Source: JADLGL01 sp963667605 (GTDB lineage Bacteria > Pseudomonadota > Alphaproteobacteria > Rhizobiales > Kaistiaceae). Taken from it: 64,000 bases of DNA. Shown here in pieces: positions 8,537 through 16,676 of the stretch; the first letter of the stretch is position 1, and the number at the start of each line of letters is the position of its first letter. Position numbers and translations under genes: made by a program. The notes below the pieces were generated by a model. The model worked only from the letters and a program-made list of their open reading frames with translations, ran no database searches and was not told the DNA's origin. The DNA lies in contig CAXXUZ010000003.1 in assembly GCA_963667605.2 (NCBI GenBank), positions 1,612,001 through 1,676,000 on the forward strand, written 5' to 3'.

Positions 8537-10315
8537 ATGAATGTTTTCGAAGTCTTTACCGAACGGGTCATCGCCGCAGTCGGCCGCGTCGCGCAAGAAG
8601 CATTTGCCGTGGCGGAGCAGGGCACGGAGAAGATTGTCGTCGAGCCACCGCGCGATCCAAGCCATGGTGAGCTCTCGACCAATGCGGCGATGGTCTTGGC
8701 CAAGCCGCTACAGGTCAAGCCACGCGATCTTGCCGAGAAACTTGCCGAGGCGCTGGGCGCCGATCCCGATATCGAGACGATCGACATCGCCGGTCCCGGC
8801 TTCATCAATATCACTCTAACACGGAATTTCTGGCACAGATTCCTGGCGTCATTGCTCGAAGCCGGTGCCCGTTTTGGGCGTGGCAATCGGGGGCAGGGCC
8901 AGGCCGTCAACGTCGAATATGTCTCGGCCAACCCGACCGGCCCACTTCATATCGGTCATTGCCGCGGTTCGGTGCTCGGCGACGCGATCGCCAATCTCCT
9001 TGAGGCTGCCGGCTACCGGGTCACACGCGAATTCTACATCAATGATGCTGGCGCCCAGGTCGATGCCCTCGGGCGGTCGGCCTATCTTCGCTATCGGCAG
9101 GCGCTTGGCCAGGACATCGCGGCAATCCCGGAAGGACTGTATCCCGGCGACTATTTGATTCCGGTCGGTGTCTCCCTCGCTGAGAAAAACGGCTCGTCCT
9201 TGCTTGCCATGCCAGAAGAGGAATGGCTGCCGATCACGCGGGCCGGTGCGATCGAAGCGATGATGGAGATAATCAAGGATGACCTCGGGGCGCTGAACAT
9301 CCGCCATGATGTCTTCTACTCAGAGCGCTCGTTGACCACGGGCCCCACCGATCGGATCGCCGAGGCCGTCCAATCGCTTCGCGACCGCGGCCTTATCTAT
9401 GTCGGTCGCCTGCCGCCGCCGAAAGGGCAGACCGCTGAGGATTGGGAAGACCGCGACCAGACGCTGTTCCGTTCAACCCAATTCGGCGACGATCGCGACC
9501 GGCCGCTAATGAAGTCTGACGGCAGCTACACCTATTTCGCTGGCGATATCGCCTATCATTACGACAAGTTCCTGCGAGGCTTCAGCCATATGATCGACGT
9601 CCTCGGCGCCGATCACAGCGGCTACGTCAAACGCTTGCGGGCTGCTGTGGCTGGCGTTTCCGGAGGCACGGCCAGCGTCGATGTCCAGATTTGCCAGCTG
9701 GTTAGGCTTTTCCGCGGAGGCGAGCCGGTGAAGATGTCGAAACGCACTGGTGACTTCGTGACCCTTAGGGAGGTCGTCGACGAAGTCGGGGCGGACCCGA
9801 TCCGCTTCATGATGATATTTCGCAAGAGTGACGCGCCGCTCGATTTCGACTTCCAGAAAGTGACCGAGCAGTCGAAGGACAATCCTGTCTTTTACGTTCA
9901 ATATGCCCATGCTCGAACCTGTTCGGTGTTTCGTCAGGCGGCCGAAGCCGACGTCGATCTGGGCGCCGAATTTCGCTCCGATCTCGCCGCCGGACGTGTT
10001 GACGAGGAATATCTGAAGCCTTTGGCCGATCCGGGCGAGTATGCTTTGCTTCGCCGGTTGGCCGATTATCCTCGGATCGTCGACGCGGCGGTCGGCGCGC
10101 AGGAACCGCATCGGATCGCATTTTATCTCTATGAGTTGGCAGGCGATTTCCACTTCCAGTGGAATCGCGGCAAGGATAGAGGAGAGTTACGGTTCATTAA
10201 CCACGAACAAGCAAGCTTGACCCGAGCGAGGCTGGCACTCATTCACGCCATCAATTTGGTGTTGTCTTCGGGACTGGCTATTCTTGGAGTGCGGGCACCT
10301 GAGGAAATGCGGTAG
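8537..10315 (+). CDS. argS: Arginyl-tRNA synthetase
   Basis: Charges tRNA(Arg) with arginine. This class I synthetase of 592 residues has the N-terminal Add1 domain (EPPRDPSHGELSTNAAM), the HIGH signature as ANPTGPLHIGHCRGSVLGD near residue 133, and the KMSKS-equivalent KMSKRTGDFVTL. The anticodon-binding all-helical domain ends with the conserved SSGLAILGVRAPEEM. The ATG at 8537 (MNVFEVF) is chosen because alphaproteobacterial ArgS starts there; an upstream in-frame TTG at 8516 is less likely. Confidence 0.97.
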   Translation: MNVFEVFTERVIAAVGRVAQEAFAVAEQGTEKIVVEPPRDPSHGELSTNAAMVLAKPLQVKPRDLAEKLAEALGADPDIETIDIAGPGFINITLTRNFWHRFLASLLEAGARFGRGNRGQGQAVNVEYVSANPTGPLHIGHCRGSVLGDAIANLLEAAGYRVTREFYINDAGAQVDALGRSAYLRYRQALGQDIAAIPEGLYPGDYLIPVGVSLAEKNGSSLLAMPEEEWLPITRAGAIEAMMEIIKDDLGALNIRHDVFYSERSLTTGPTDRIAEAVQSLRDRGLIYVGRLPPPKGQTAEDWEDRDQTLFRSTQFGDDRDRPLMKSDGSYTYFAGDIAYHYDKFLRGFSHMIDVLGADHSGYVKRLRAAVAGVSGGTASVDVQICQLVRLFRGGEPVKMSKRTGDFVTLREVVDEVGADPIRFMMIFRKSDAPLDFDFQKVTEQSKDNPVFYVQYAHARTCSVFRQAAEADVDLGAEFRSDLAAGRVDEEYLKPLADPGEYALLRRLADYPRIVDAAVGAQEPHRIAFYLYELAGDFHFQWNRGKDRGELRFINHEQASLTRARLALIHAINLVLSSGLAILGVRAPEEMR

Positions 10316-10386
10316 GACAAAGCTCGGAACCGCGACGCGTGATCGGCAGGGGTTCCGGGGCGAGGGGCACAGGCTCCAACATCAGA

Positions 10387-12141
10387 ATGGATGATCGGAA
10401 CCCCATGACTACGATGTCTCGTCCCATACCCTACGGCCGTGGGGTCGCAAATGACCCCGTCGAAGATGATCCGCTTGTCGAACTTGCCAGAATTGTCTCG
10501 GGGCGATCGGTGCTGGACGAGCCCCACCGTCCGAATGCCTTGCAGGAGGATGCGGATCAAGGTCTTTCCGAGTCCGATCTCGCGCGCGATCTCGAGGCAG
10601 AGCTTCTGACCGATCTGCAGGCGACCTTCGCCGCCGCGGCCGAGCCTGACGATGATCAGCCGCCGCTCCACGCCGCCGAAGACCTCAAGCAAGAGGCCGA
10701 CCAAGATCCCTTCGAGACATCGGAGGATCCCGTGCCTCTGGACGCCGGCTTTGGCGGATATTTGGGCGGGGGCGAGAAGGGTGACAGCCAACCCGAAAGC
10801 GATTTGGATCCCGGTTTAGAGAGCTATGAATTGGCCGACGAAACCCGCACCCGGCCAGCGCCCGGAAGCCCAACACAGACCGCACCACCGCGTGACCAGG
10901 CAGCCTTCTCCAACATGGCTCTTCGCGGCAACCGGAGCGGCCCCGCCTATGATCCGAGCGCGCTGTCTCCAGCAGCGCCCGTCCAATCCGCGTCCGAGCG
11001 CGTCGCTCGGCCGGATCAGCGATCCGGCTGGGCCGCGACCGCTGAGACCGACGACGAGCTTTCGCCCGAGCCTTCCTTGGATGAGCGCAGCGAGTGGAAC
11101 GCGGACATTGACCCAGGGTTGGCGCAGCCGAGTTTGGATCCGGTCTATCGCGAATCGCTGGAAGCGGATGCGTTCGACGGCGACGATGGTCATCCCGCGC
11201 CGCCACCCCCTTTTGCTCACCACCGTGATCCACGGCTTGCCGCCGATCCATACGGCGAGGCGCGCTATGCCAATCGCCGACGCAATGGCCGCCGTTTTTA
11301 CTCCCTCATTGGCATCGTCGCGCTGGTGGCTGTGGGCACTGCGTCTATCCTGGTTCTGCGCGGCGGTGGGACCGACGGCGAGCCGCCTTTGATCGCGGCC
11401 GATACCGGCCCGACACGAGTCTTCCCGGAACCGCAAGCCGACGTCGATGCCGCCGGGAATGTTGTGTTCGATCGCATCAATCCTGGTGAGAACGGTGGCC
11501 CCAATGAAAATCTCCTGGCCGGTGTCGAGCCGGCGGTCGATCTCGGGGCGACACCGCAGGCCAATGACGGCATAACCCGGATCTTGTCGCCGGCCGGAGC
11601 GGCGGGAGTCGTAGCCGGCATTGACCCGGACGCACCGATAATGGTCCGGACGGTAACTGTCCTGGTCGACGGGGCCATCGTCGAGAACAACGCCGTCCCA
11701 GTCGGTGGCGCTGAACCGGCCGAGCCGGTGGCGCCAGGCGAGGCGGCCGCGGCCGGTGACACACCGGATGCCGAAGCGCCGGTCGTGGTTGCGCCCGCTG
11801 AATCGCCTGTGGCGGTTGCGCCGGGCGAAGCGGCTGCGGTAGTTGCGGCAACTCCGACCGTCGGCAACGTGCCGGCCGCTGGTGACCCGATCGCGCCAGG
11901 GTTCTATGTCCAGGTTTCGGCGCAAGGGACAGAACGAGCGGCGCTGGCTCAACTAGCCGAATTCAGAGCTCGCACACCGAGTCTTCTTGGTTCGCGGGCC
12001 GCCGTAATCCAGCGAGCGGAGCTGCCGCAGGGCGTATATTACCGCGTTCAGTTCGGCCCGGCAGCGAGCCAGGTGGAAGCGGAGCAGCTTCGCGCAAGCC
12101 TGTTGGCGATCGGCATGGACGCCTTCGTGACGTCCCACTAG
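10387..12141 (+). CDS. SPOR-domain cell-division/peptidoglycan-binding membrane protein
   Basis: A bitopic inner-membrane protein of about 584 residues. It has a long acidic, low-complexity cytoplasmic N-terminus, one transmembrane helix (FYSLIGIVALVAVGTASILVL, about residues 304-324), an Ala/Pro/Val-rich periplasmic linker with repeated PGEAAA blocks, and a C-terminal SPOR domain from about residue 505 (GFYVQVSAQGTERAALAQL ... YYRVQFGPAASQVEAEQL). SPOR domains bind denuded glycan strands at septa. The gene occupies the usual position between argS and scpA. The start is uncertain among ATGs at 10387, 10405 and 10414. Confidence 0.88.
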   Translation: MDDRNPMTTMSRPIPYGRGVANDPVEDDPLVELARIVSGRSVLDEPHRPNALQEDADQGLSESDLARDLEAELLTDLQATFAAAAEPDDDQPPLHAAEDLKQEADQDPFETSEDPVPLDAGFGGYLGGGEKGDSQPESDLDPGLESYELADETRTRPAPGSPTQTAPPRDQAAFSNMALRGNRSGPAYDPSALSPAAPVQSASERVARPDQRSGWAATAETDDELSPEPSLDERSEWNADIDPGLAQPSLDPVYRESLEADAFDGDDGHPAPPPPFAHHRDPRLAADPYGEARYANRRRNGRRFYSLIGIVALVAVGTASILVLRGGGTDGEPPLIAADTGPTRVFPEPQADVDAAGNVVFDRINPGENGGPNENLLAGVEPAVDLGATPQANDGITRILSPAGAAGVVAGIDPDAPIMVRTVTVLVDGAIVENNAVPVGGAEPAEPVAPGEAAAAGDTPDAEAPVVVAPAESPVAVAPGEAAAVVAATPTVGNVPAAGDPIAPGFYVQVSAQGTERAALAQLAEFRARTPSLLGSRAAVIQRAELPQGVYYRVQFGPAASQVEAEQLRASLLAIGMDAFVTSH

Positions 12142-12231
12142 CTGGACGGTGCCTCGAGGGGTCGCGCCGTATAGTATCTGCGGCCATAATCCCTCAATGA
12201 TTCGGTGGAACTGGACGCAACGGGCCACCCC

Positions 12232-13047
12232 ATGATGGAATCGCGCAACAACAAACAGCAGCCCGATTTGTGGGAGGAGGATGTCCGCCAGTCGCCGGAG
12301 ATGCTGGTGGTCGATGTCGACGGATTCGAGGGTCCGCTGGATCTTTTGCTCGACCTCGCTCGGGCCCAGAAGGTCGATCTCGCCAAGATTTCGGTGCTAG
12401 CGCTTGCCGAGCAATATCTTTTGTTCATCGAGCGCCACCGGACGCTGAAATTGGAGCTTGCCGGCGACTATTTGGTGATGGCGGCCTGGCTCGCATATCT
12501 CAAATCACGGTTGCTGCTACCCGAGCCAACAGAGGATGACGATACGATCGGCGAGGAGCTGGCTGCAGCGCTGGCAGTCAGGCTGCAGCGGCTCGAGGCG
12601 ATGCGGAAAGCGTCAAGCCTGTTGATGAACCGCGATCGTCTCGGCCGCGATATTTTTGCTAGAGGCGAGCCCGAGATACGGATCGAACGCAAGAGCGCCT
12701 ATCAGGCAACGCTCTACGACCTGCTGTCGGCCTATGCTCGGCTCGGGCGTCGGAGTGCGCAATCGGTAGTCCACGTCACCAAGCGGGCTGTCTGGTCCCT
12801 AGGCGAGGCCAGGGAAGCGCTGCTGCGGATGATGGGCGATGTTGCCGAATGGACTCCGATGACTGTGTTTCTTTCTCCCTATCTCGTGACCGCCCAAATC
12901 CGGCGCACGGTGATGGCAAGCGGCTTCGGCGCCAGTCTGGAATTGGCGCGCGAAGGTAAATTGGAATTGCGGCAGTCGTGGACCTTCGGGCCGTTGATGA
13001 TCCGCACCCCCGCATCCGGGCACGATCGAGGAGCGACCAATGGCTGA
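12232..13047 (+). CDS. scpA: Segregation and condensation protein A
   Basis: The kleisin subunit of the SMC-ScpAB condensin that compacts and segregates chromosomes. The N-terminal SMC-neck-binding helix is recognisable as FEGPLDLLLDLARAQKVDL, followed by ISVLALAEQYL and the conserved AAWLAYLKSRLLLP. The C-terminal winged helix that binds the SMC cap lies in the last 80 residues. ATG 12232 is preferred to the upstream GTG 12205. The stop overlaps scpB by 8 bp, consistent with coupled translation of complex partners. nagZ, often found just upstream in related genomes, is absent here. Confidence 0.93.
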   Translation: MMESRNNKQQPDLWEEDVRQSPEMLVVDVDGFEGPLDLLLDLARAQKVDLAKISVLALAEQYLLFIERHRTLKLELAGDYLVMAAWLAYLKSRLLLPEPTEDDDTIGEELAAALAVRLQRLEAMRKASSLLMNRDRLGRDIFARGEPEIRIERKSAYQATLYDLLSAYARLGRRSAQSVVHVTKRAVWSLGEAREALLRMMGDVAEWTPMTVFLSPYLVTAQIRRTVMASGFGASLELAREGKLELRQSWTFGPLMIRTPASGHDRGATNG

Positions 13048-13732
13048 ACAAGGCATCGTCCACCTCTTCCCCAAAGGAGCCGGTGAAGCGCCGGCAGTCG
13101 AGCCGCAATTGCGAGCGCTGGAGGCGATATTGTTCGCTTCCAGCGAGCCGGTTTCGGAAGCCGAACTGCAAGGCCGGCTGCCGGAAGGGTCGAATTGCTC
13201 CGAATTGCTGGGCGCGCTCGAGCAACTCTACGCCGATCGCGGCGTCAATCTGACGAAGGTGGCCAAAGGCTGGGCCTTTCGCACCTCGCCGGATTTGGCC
13301 CATCTGATGGCCCGGGAGGTGGTAGAGCAGCGCCGGCTGTCGCGGGCGGCGCAGGAGATGCTGGCGATCATCGCCTATCACCAGCCCGTAACCCGGACAG
13401 AGATCGAGGAAATCCGCGGCGTTGCCACCAGCAGGGGCACGCTCGATCTCCTGATCGAGATCGGATGGGTGAGGATTTGTGGCCGGCGCCAGGCGCCGGG
13501 GCGTCCGGTGACCTATGGCACCAACGATGCCTTTCTTGAGCATTTCAGCCTCGACCGGGTGTCCGATCTTCCCGGCATCGATGAGCTTGCTGCCTCCGGG
13601 CTTCTTGAGAAGACCGTTGCTCCTGTGCTTCAACGAGACGATGACGAGACGCCTGCGGATGACGAAGGCGATGACGAGAAGTTGGATCGTATCTATCTGG
13701 ATACCGATATTGAGGCGGAAGCCGGCGGCTAG
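13040..13732 (+). CDS. scpB: Segregation and condensation protein B
   Basis: Partner of ScpA in the SMC complex. Two winged-helix domains are readable: LRALEAILFASSEPVSEAEL at the N-terminus and LSRAAQEMLAIIAYHQPVTRTEIEEIRG in the centre, the best conserved ScpB segment, followed by GRPVTYGTNDAFLEHFSL. The C-terminus is acidic (RDDDETPADDEGDDE), as common in alphaproteobacteria. It is 230 residues and overlaps scpA. Confidence 0.94.
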   Translation: MAEQGIVHLFPKGAGEAPAVEPQLRALEAILFASSEPVSEAELQGRLPEGSNCSELLGALEQLYADRGVNLTKVAKGWAFRTSPDLAHLMAREVVEQRRLSRAAQEMLAIIAYHQPVTRTEIEEIRGVATSRGTLDLLIEIGWVRICGRRQAPGRPVTYGTNDAFLEHFSLDRVSDLPGIDELAASGLLEKTVAPVLQRDDDETPADDEGDDEKLDRIYLDTDIEAEAGG

Positions 13733-13762
13733 AGTCGCCATCGGGAGTATTGGTCGCTTGTA

Positions 13763-14881
13763 TTGAGTGTCACGGCACAACCATCATCGTTTCGCGGCCG
13801 TCCCTGGCGGCGCCGAGCCAAGACCGGGGCGACGATCGCCGCCAAGGTTTCGCTTGAGGCTGTTTTCCATGATTTCGACGACGTTCCGTCAATTCGAGGC
13901 GTCGATTTGACGGTCGAGCCCGGCGAGATTCTGTGCCTCATCGGCGAATCCGGCTGCGGCAAGACCACTCTCCTGAGGATTGCCGCCGGGCTCGAAAGGC
14001 CAAGCAGCGGGCGCGTGTTTCTTAACGACCGGGAGGTTGCTGGCCCAAATGTGTTCAAAGCGCCGGAAAAACGGGGCATCGGTTTGATGTTCCAGGACTA
14101 TGCGCTGTTCCCGCAGATGACCATTCTCGCCAATGTGATGTTTGGTCTTCGGGCTTTGTCACGGGTCGATGCTCAGCAGGAGGCCTTGCGGGTCCTGGCT
14201 CGGGTTGGCCTTGAGCGCTACGCTCATGACTATCCGCACATTCTGTCCGGCGGCGAGCAGCAGCGGGTCGCGTTGGCGCGGGCGATCGCTCCGCGTCCGG
14301 CAGCGCTGTTGATGGACGAGCCCTTTTCCGGGCTCGATCGCCAGCTCCGGCAGAGCATCCGCGAGGAGACGCTTGCAATTCTTCGTGAGACTAGGGTGAC
14401 CACGATCTTGGTTACCCATGATCCGGAAGAAGCGATGGAGCTTGCCGATCGGATAGCCTTGATGCGGGCCGGCCGGTTGGTCCAGGTCGGGCCTGCCGAG
14501 GATCTTTATCGCCACCCGATCGATCTCCAAGCAGCCAAATTTTTCTGTAATATCAACGAAGTATATGGGATAGTTCAATCAGGAGCTGTCATTACACCGC
14601 TAGGAAGCGTCGAAACCAAAGTTTTGCCTGAAGGGACTGACGCAGTCTTGGCCATCAGGCCGCAGGGGCTCGAGCTCACACAGGAAGAAAACGGTATTAT
14701 TGGACGCGTTACAGCGCGACACTTCCTTGGCGATGTCGATCTGGTTGAGCTGATGGTCGAAGGCCTGGAGGAGCCGCTCGCGGTTCGAATCAGGGGCCAT
14801 TCGGCTGTTTCTGTCGGCACCGATGTCGGCCTTCGAATTAACCCGGATGACGTTCTCATATTTGCCAAGGCCCCTGATTAG
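13763..14881 (+). CDS. ABC transporter ATP-binding protein, Fbp/Pot type, orphan
   Basis: A 372-residue ATPase of the spermidine/ferric iron (PotA/FbpC) type. Walker A is GESGCGKTT, the Q-loop MFQDYALFPQMT, the signature LSGGEQQRVALARA, Walker B ALLMDEPFSGLD and the switch histidine LVTHDPEEAM. A C-terminal TOBE-like region (about residues 290-365) fits importers for ferric iron, polyamines or anions. No permease or binding-protein gene is nearby, so the substrate cannot be assigned. The apparent start is TTG 13763. It sits between scpB and tatA, which are usually adjacent in this order. Confidence 0.9.
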   Translation: MSVTAQPSSFRGRPWRRRAKTGATIAAKVSLEAVFHDFDDVPSIRGVDLTVEPGEILCLIGESGCGKTTLLRIAAGLERPSSGRVFLNDREVAGPNVFKAPEKRGIGLMFQDYALFPQMTILANVMFGLRALSRVDAQQEALRVLARVGLERYAHDYPHILSGGEQQRVALARAIAPRPAALLMDEPFSGLDRQLRQSIREETLAILRETRVTTILVTHDPEEAMELADRIALMRAGRLVQVGPAEDLYRHPIDLQAAKFFCNINEVYGIVQSGAVITPLGSVETKVLPEGTDAVLAIRPQGLELTQEENGIIGRVTARHFLGDVDLVELMVEGLEEPLAVRIRGHSAVSVGTDVGLRINPDDVLIFAKAPD

Positions 14882-14960
14882 GCCTACATATTTGCCAACA
14901 GACTTTTCTTTGACATTTGCGCGCCGGGACTGAAGGCGCGCACCGAATTCGGAGGACGAA

Positions 14961-15191
14961 ATGGGATTTGGCAGCATCTGGCCCTGGCTCATCGTTCTCG
15001 CCATCGTTCTACTTCTGTTCGGGCGCGGGAAAGTGTCGGGGCTAATGGGCGATGTTGCGAAGGGCGTGAAGAGCTTCAAGCGTGGTCTTGCCGATGATGA
15101 TGAACCGAGCAATGCCAATCGCTCGATTGAGCAAGCGACGGCTGAGCCGGTCAACACCCCCAGCAGCGACGATCGGACCAAAGCCGGCTAG
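14961..15191 (+). CDS. tatA: Sec-independent protein translocase TatA
   Basis: Pore-forming subunit of the twin-arginine translocase. It has a single N-terminal helix (IWPWLIVLAIVLLLF), the FGRGK hinge, and an amphipathic helix (LMGDVAKGVKSFKRGL) before a polar tail; 76 residues is typical. A strong GGAGGA ribosome-binding site lies 8 bp before the ATG. A 7-bp GC hairpin (14919-14925 with 14935-14941) lies just upstream and may terminate transcription from the ABC gene or affect the tat leader. Confidence 0.95.
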   Translation: MGFGSIWPWLIVLAIVLLLFGRGKVSGLMGDVAKGVKSFKRGLADDDEPSNANRSIEQATAEPVNTPSSDDRTKAG

Positions 15192-15259
15192 GCAGTCGGC
15201 AGAACTCCCGCAGATGGCCCGAAGTCGGCGAGACCAAGGGCCCACGGTGACGCCTGGCA

Positions 15260-15769
15260 ATGTTTGATCTTGGCATGACCGAGATATTTGTGATCGTGGT
15301 GATCGCGATCCTCGTGGTCGCGCCCAAGGACTTGCCGGCCTTGATGCGCACCGTCGGTCAAACCATCGGCAAAGCGCGGCGGATGGCGCGAGACTTCCAG
15401 CGCCAACTGACGGACGCGGTCCGAGACGAAGAACTTGAGCAATTGCAGAAAGATATGGCCGATTTGGGCAGTGGCACCGATGCCGAAATCCGTCGCGGTG
15501 TCTATGGCAGAACCGGAACTACTCCTCCCTCCGAGCCCGGCGTCTCGTCCGCTTCGGCAACGCCGGCAGAGCCGGTTATGATGCCGTTGGCCGCCCCATC
15601 GCCCGAACAGCCCAAGACTGAGGCGAAGGCCAAAGCCAAGCCCAAAGCTACCCCCAAGGTCGAGGCCAAAGCCACCCCGAAAGCCAAGCCCAAAGCCAGG
15701 CCCAAAGCCAAGCCGGTTCAGACGCCTCTGGCGAGTGAGGATTCTCCGCCAGCGCCGGCCAAGCCATGA
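15260..15769 (+). CDS. tatB: Sec-independent protein translocase TatB
   Basis: Substrate-receptor component that works with TatC. The protein starts MFDLGMTEIFVIVVIAILVVAPKDLP, with the TatB-specific Glu in the membrane helix and the APKDLP hinge, then a long amphipathic helix. The last third is an unusual lysine/proline-rich low-complexity tail with repeats of KPKA and AKPK, resembling histone H1-like tails; function unknown. The stop overlaps tatC by ATGA. Confidence 0.95.
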   Translation: MFDLGMTEIFVIVVIAILVVAPKDLPALMRTVGQTIGKARRMARDFQRQLTDAVRDEELEQLQKDMADLGSGTDAEIRRGVYGRTGTTPPSEPGVSSASATPAEPVMMPLAAPSPEQPKTEAKAKAKPKATPKVEAKATPKAKPKARPKAKPVQTPLASEDSPPAPAKP

Positions 15770-16605
15770 GCGAGGACAGCGGCAGTGCCGAGCCATCCGA
15801 GCAAGAGGATGAGGTCGAATCCAGCCGCGCGCCGCTTATAAGTCACATTGTCGAACTTCGCAGCCGGCTGTTGAAGTCGGTGATCTTCATTCTGATCGGC
15901 TTCGTTGCCTGTTTCGCCGTCTCCGACACCATCTACAACATCCTGATCGCACCCTATGAGTGGGCCGGCGGACCCGACCGCGAGATCCGGCTGATCTACA
16001 CCGCGCCGCAGGAATATCTGCTGACTCGGCTCAAGTTGGCCTTCTTCGGCGCGATATTCCTCGCCTTCCCGGTGATTGCCTCTCAGCTCTACAAATTCGC
16101 CGCGCCCGGCCTCTACAAGAATGAGCGTCGGGCCTTCATACCGTTCCTCATCGCCACCCCGATCCTGTTCCTTGTCGGAACTGCGATCGTCTATTTCGTC
16201 ATCATGCCGTTGGCGATGGCGTTCTTCGTTGGCATGGAGCAGGTCGGCGGCGACGGTCGGGCGGCGATCGAGCTGCTGCCACGGGTGAGCGAATATCTCA
16301 GCCTGATCATGCTTTTGATCTTCGCCTTCGGTCTTACCTTCCAATTACCGGTGGTGTTGATCCTGTTGGCGCGGGCCGGGGTGATCAGCAGCGCTGGGCT
16401 CAGATCGAAGCGGCGCTACGCAATTGTCGGCGCTTTCGGCGCCGCCGCGATCCTGACGCCGCCTGATATTCCCAGCCAGATCGGTCTGGCGATCCCGACG
16501 ATCTTTCTCTACGAGATCTCGATCTGGGCGGTCAGGATCGTCGAACGCCGCCGCGCCCAGGCGGAAGCCGCGGCGGACGGCGCCTCTGGAATTGCCCAGG
16601 CCTAA
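15766..16605 (+). CDS. tatC: Sec-independent protein translocase TatC
   Basis: Polytopic core of the Tat translocase that binds twin-arginine signal peptides. It has six membrane segments in 279 residues. Signature elements are APLISHIVELRSRL at the cytoplasmic N-terminus, the conserved first-loop region LIYTAPQEYLLTRLKLAFF, and FGLTFQLPVVLILLARAGVI. It completes tatABC, with a 4-bp overlap with tatB. Confidence 0.96.
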   Translation: MSEDSGSAEPSEQEDEVESSRAPLISHIVELRSRLLKSVIFILIGFVACFAVSDTIYNILIAPYEWAGGPDREIRLIYTAPQEYLLTRLKLAFFGAIFLAFPVIASQLYKFAAPGLYKNERRAFIPFLIATPILFLVGTAIVYFVIMPLAMAFFVGMEQVGGDGRAAIELLPRVSEYLSLIMLLIFAFGLTFQLPVVLILLARAGVISSAGLRSKRRYAIVGAFGAAAILTPPDIPSQIGLAIPTIFLYEISIWAVRIVERRRAQAEAAADGASGIAQA

Positions 16606-16676
16606 CCAATTGTGGCGGTGGGCGCGCGGTTTGCGTATAAGGCCGCCGGCCCCTCATTCGCGCCACGGACCCCTTA

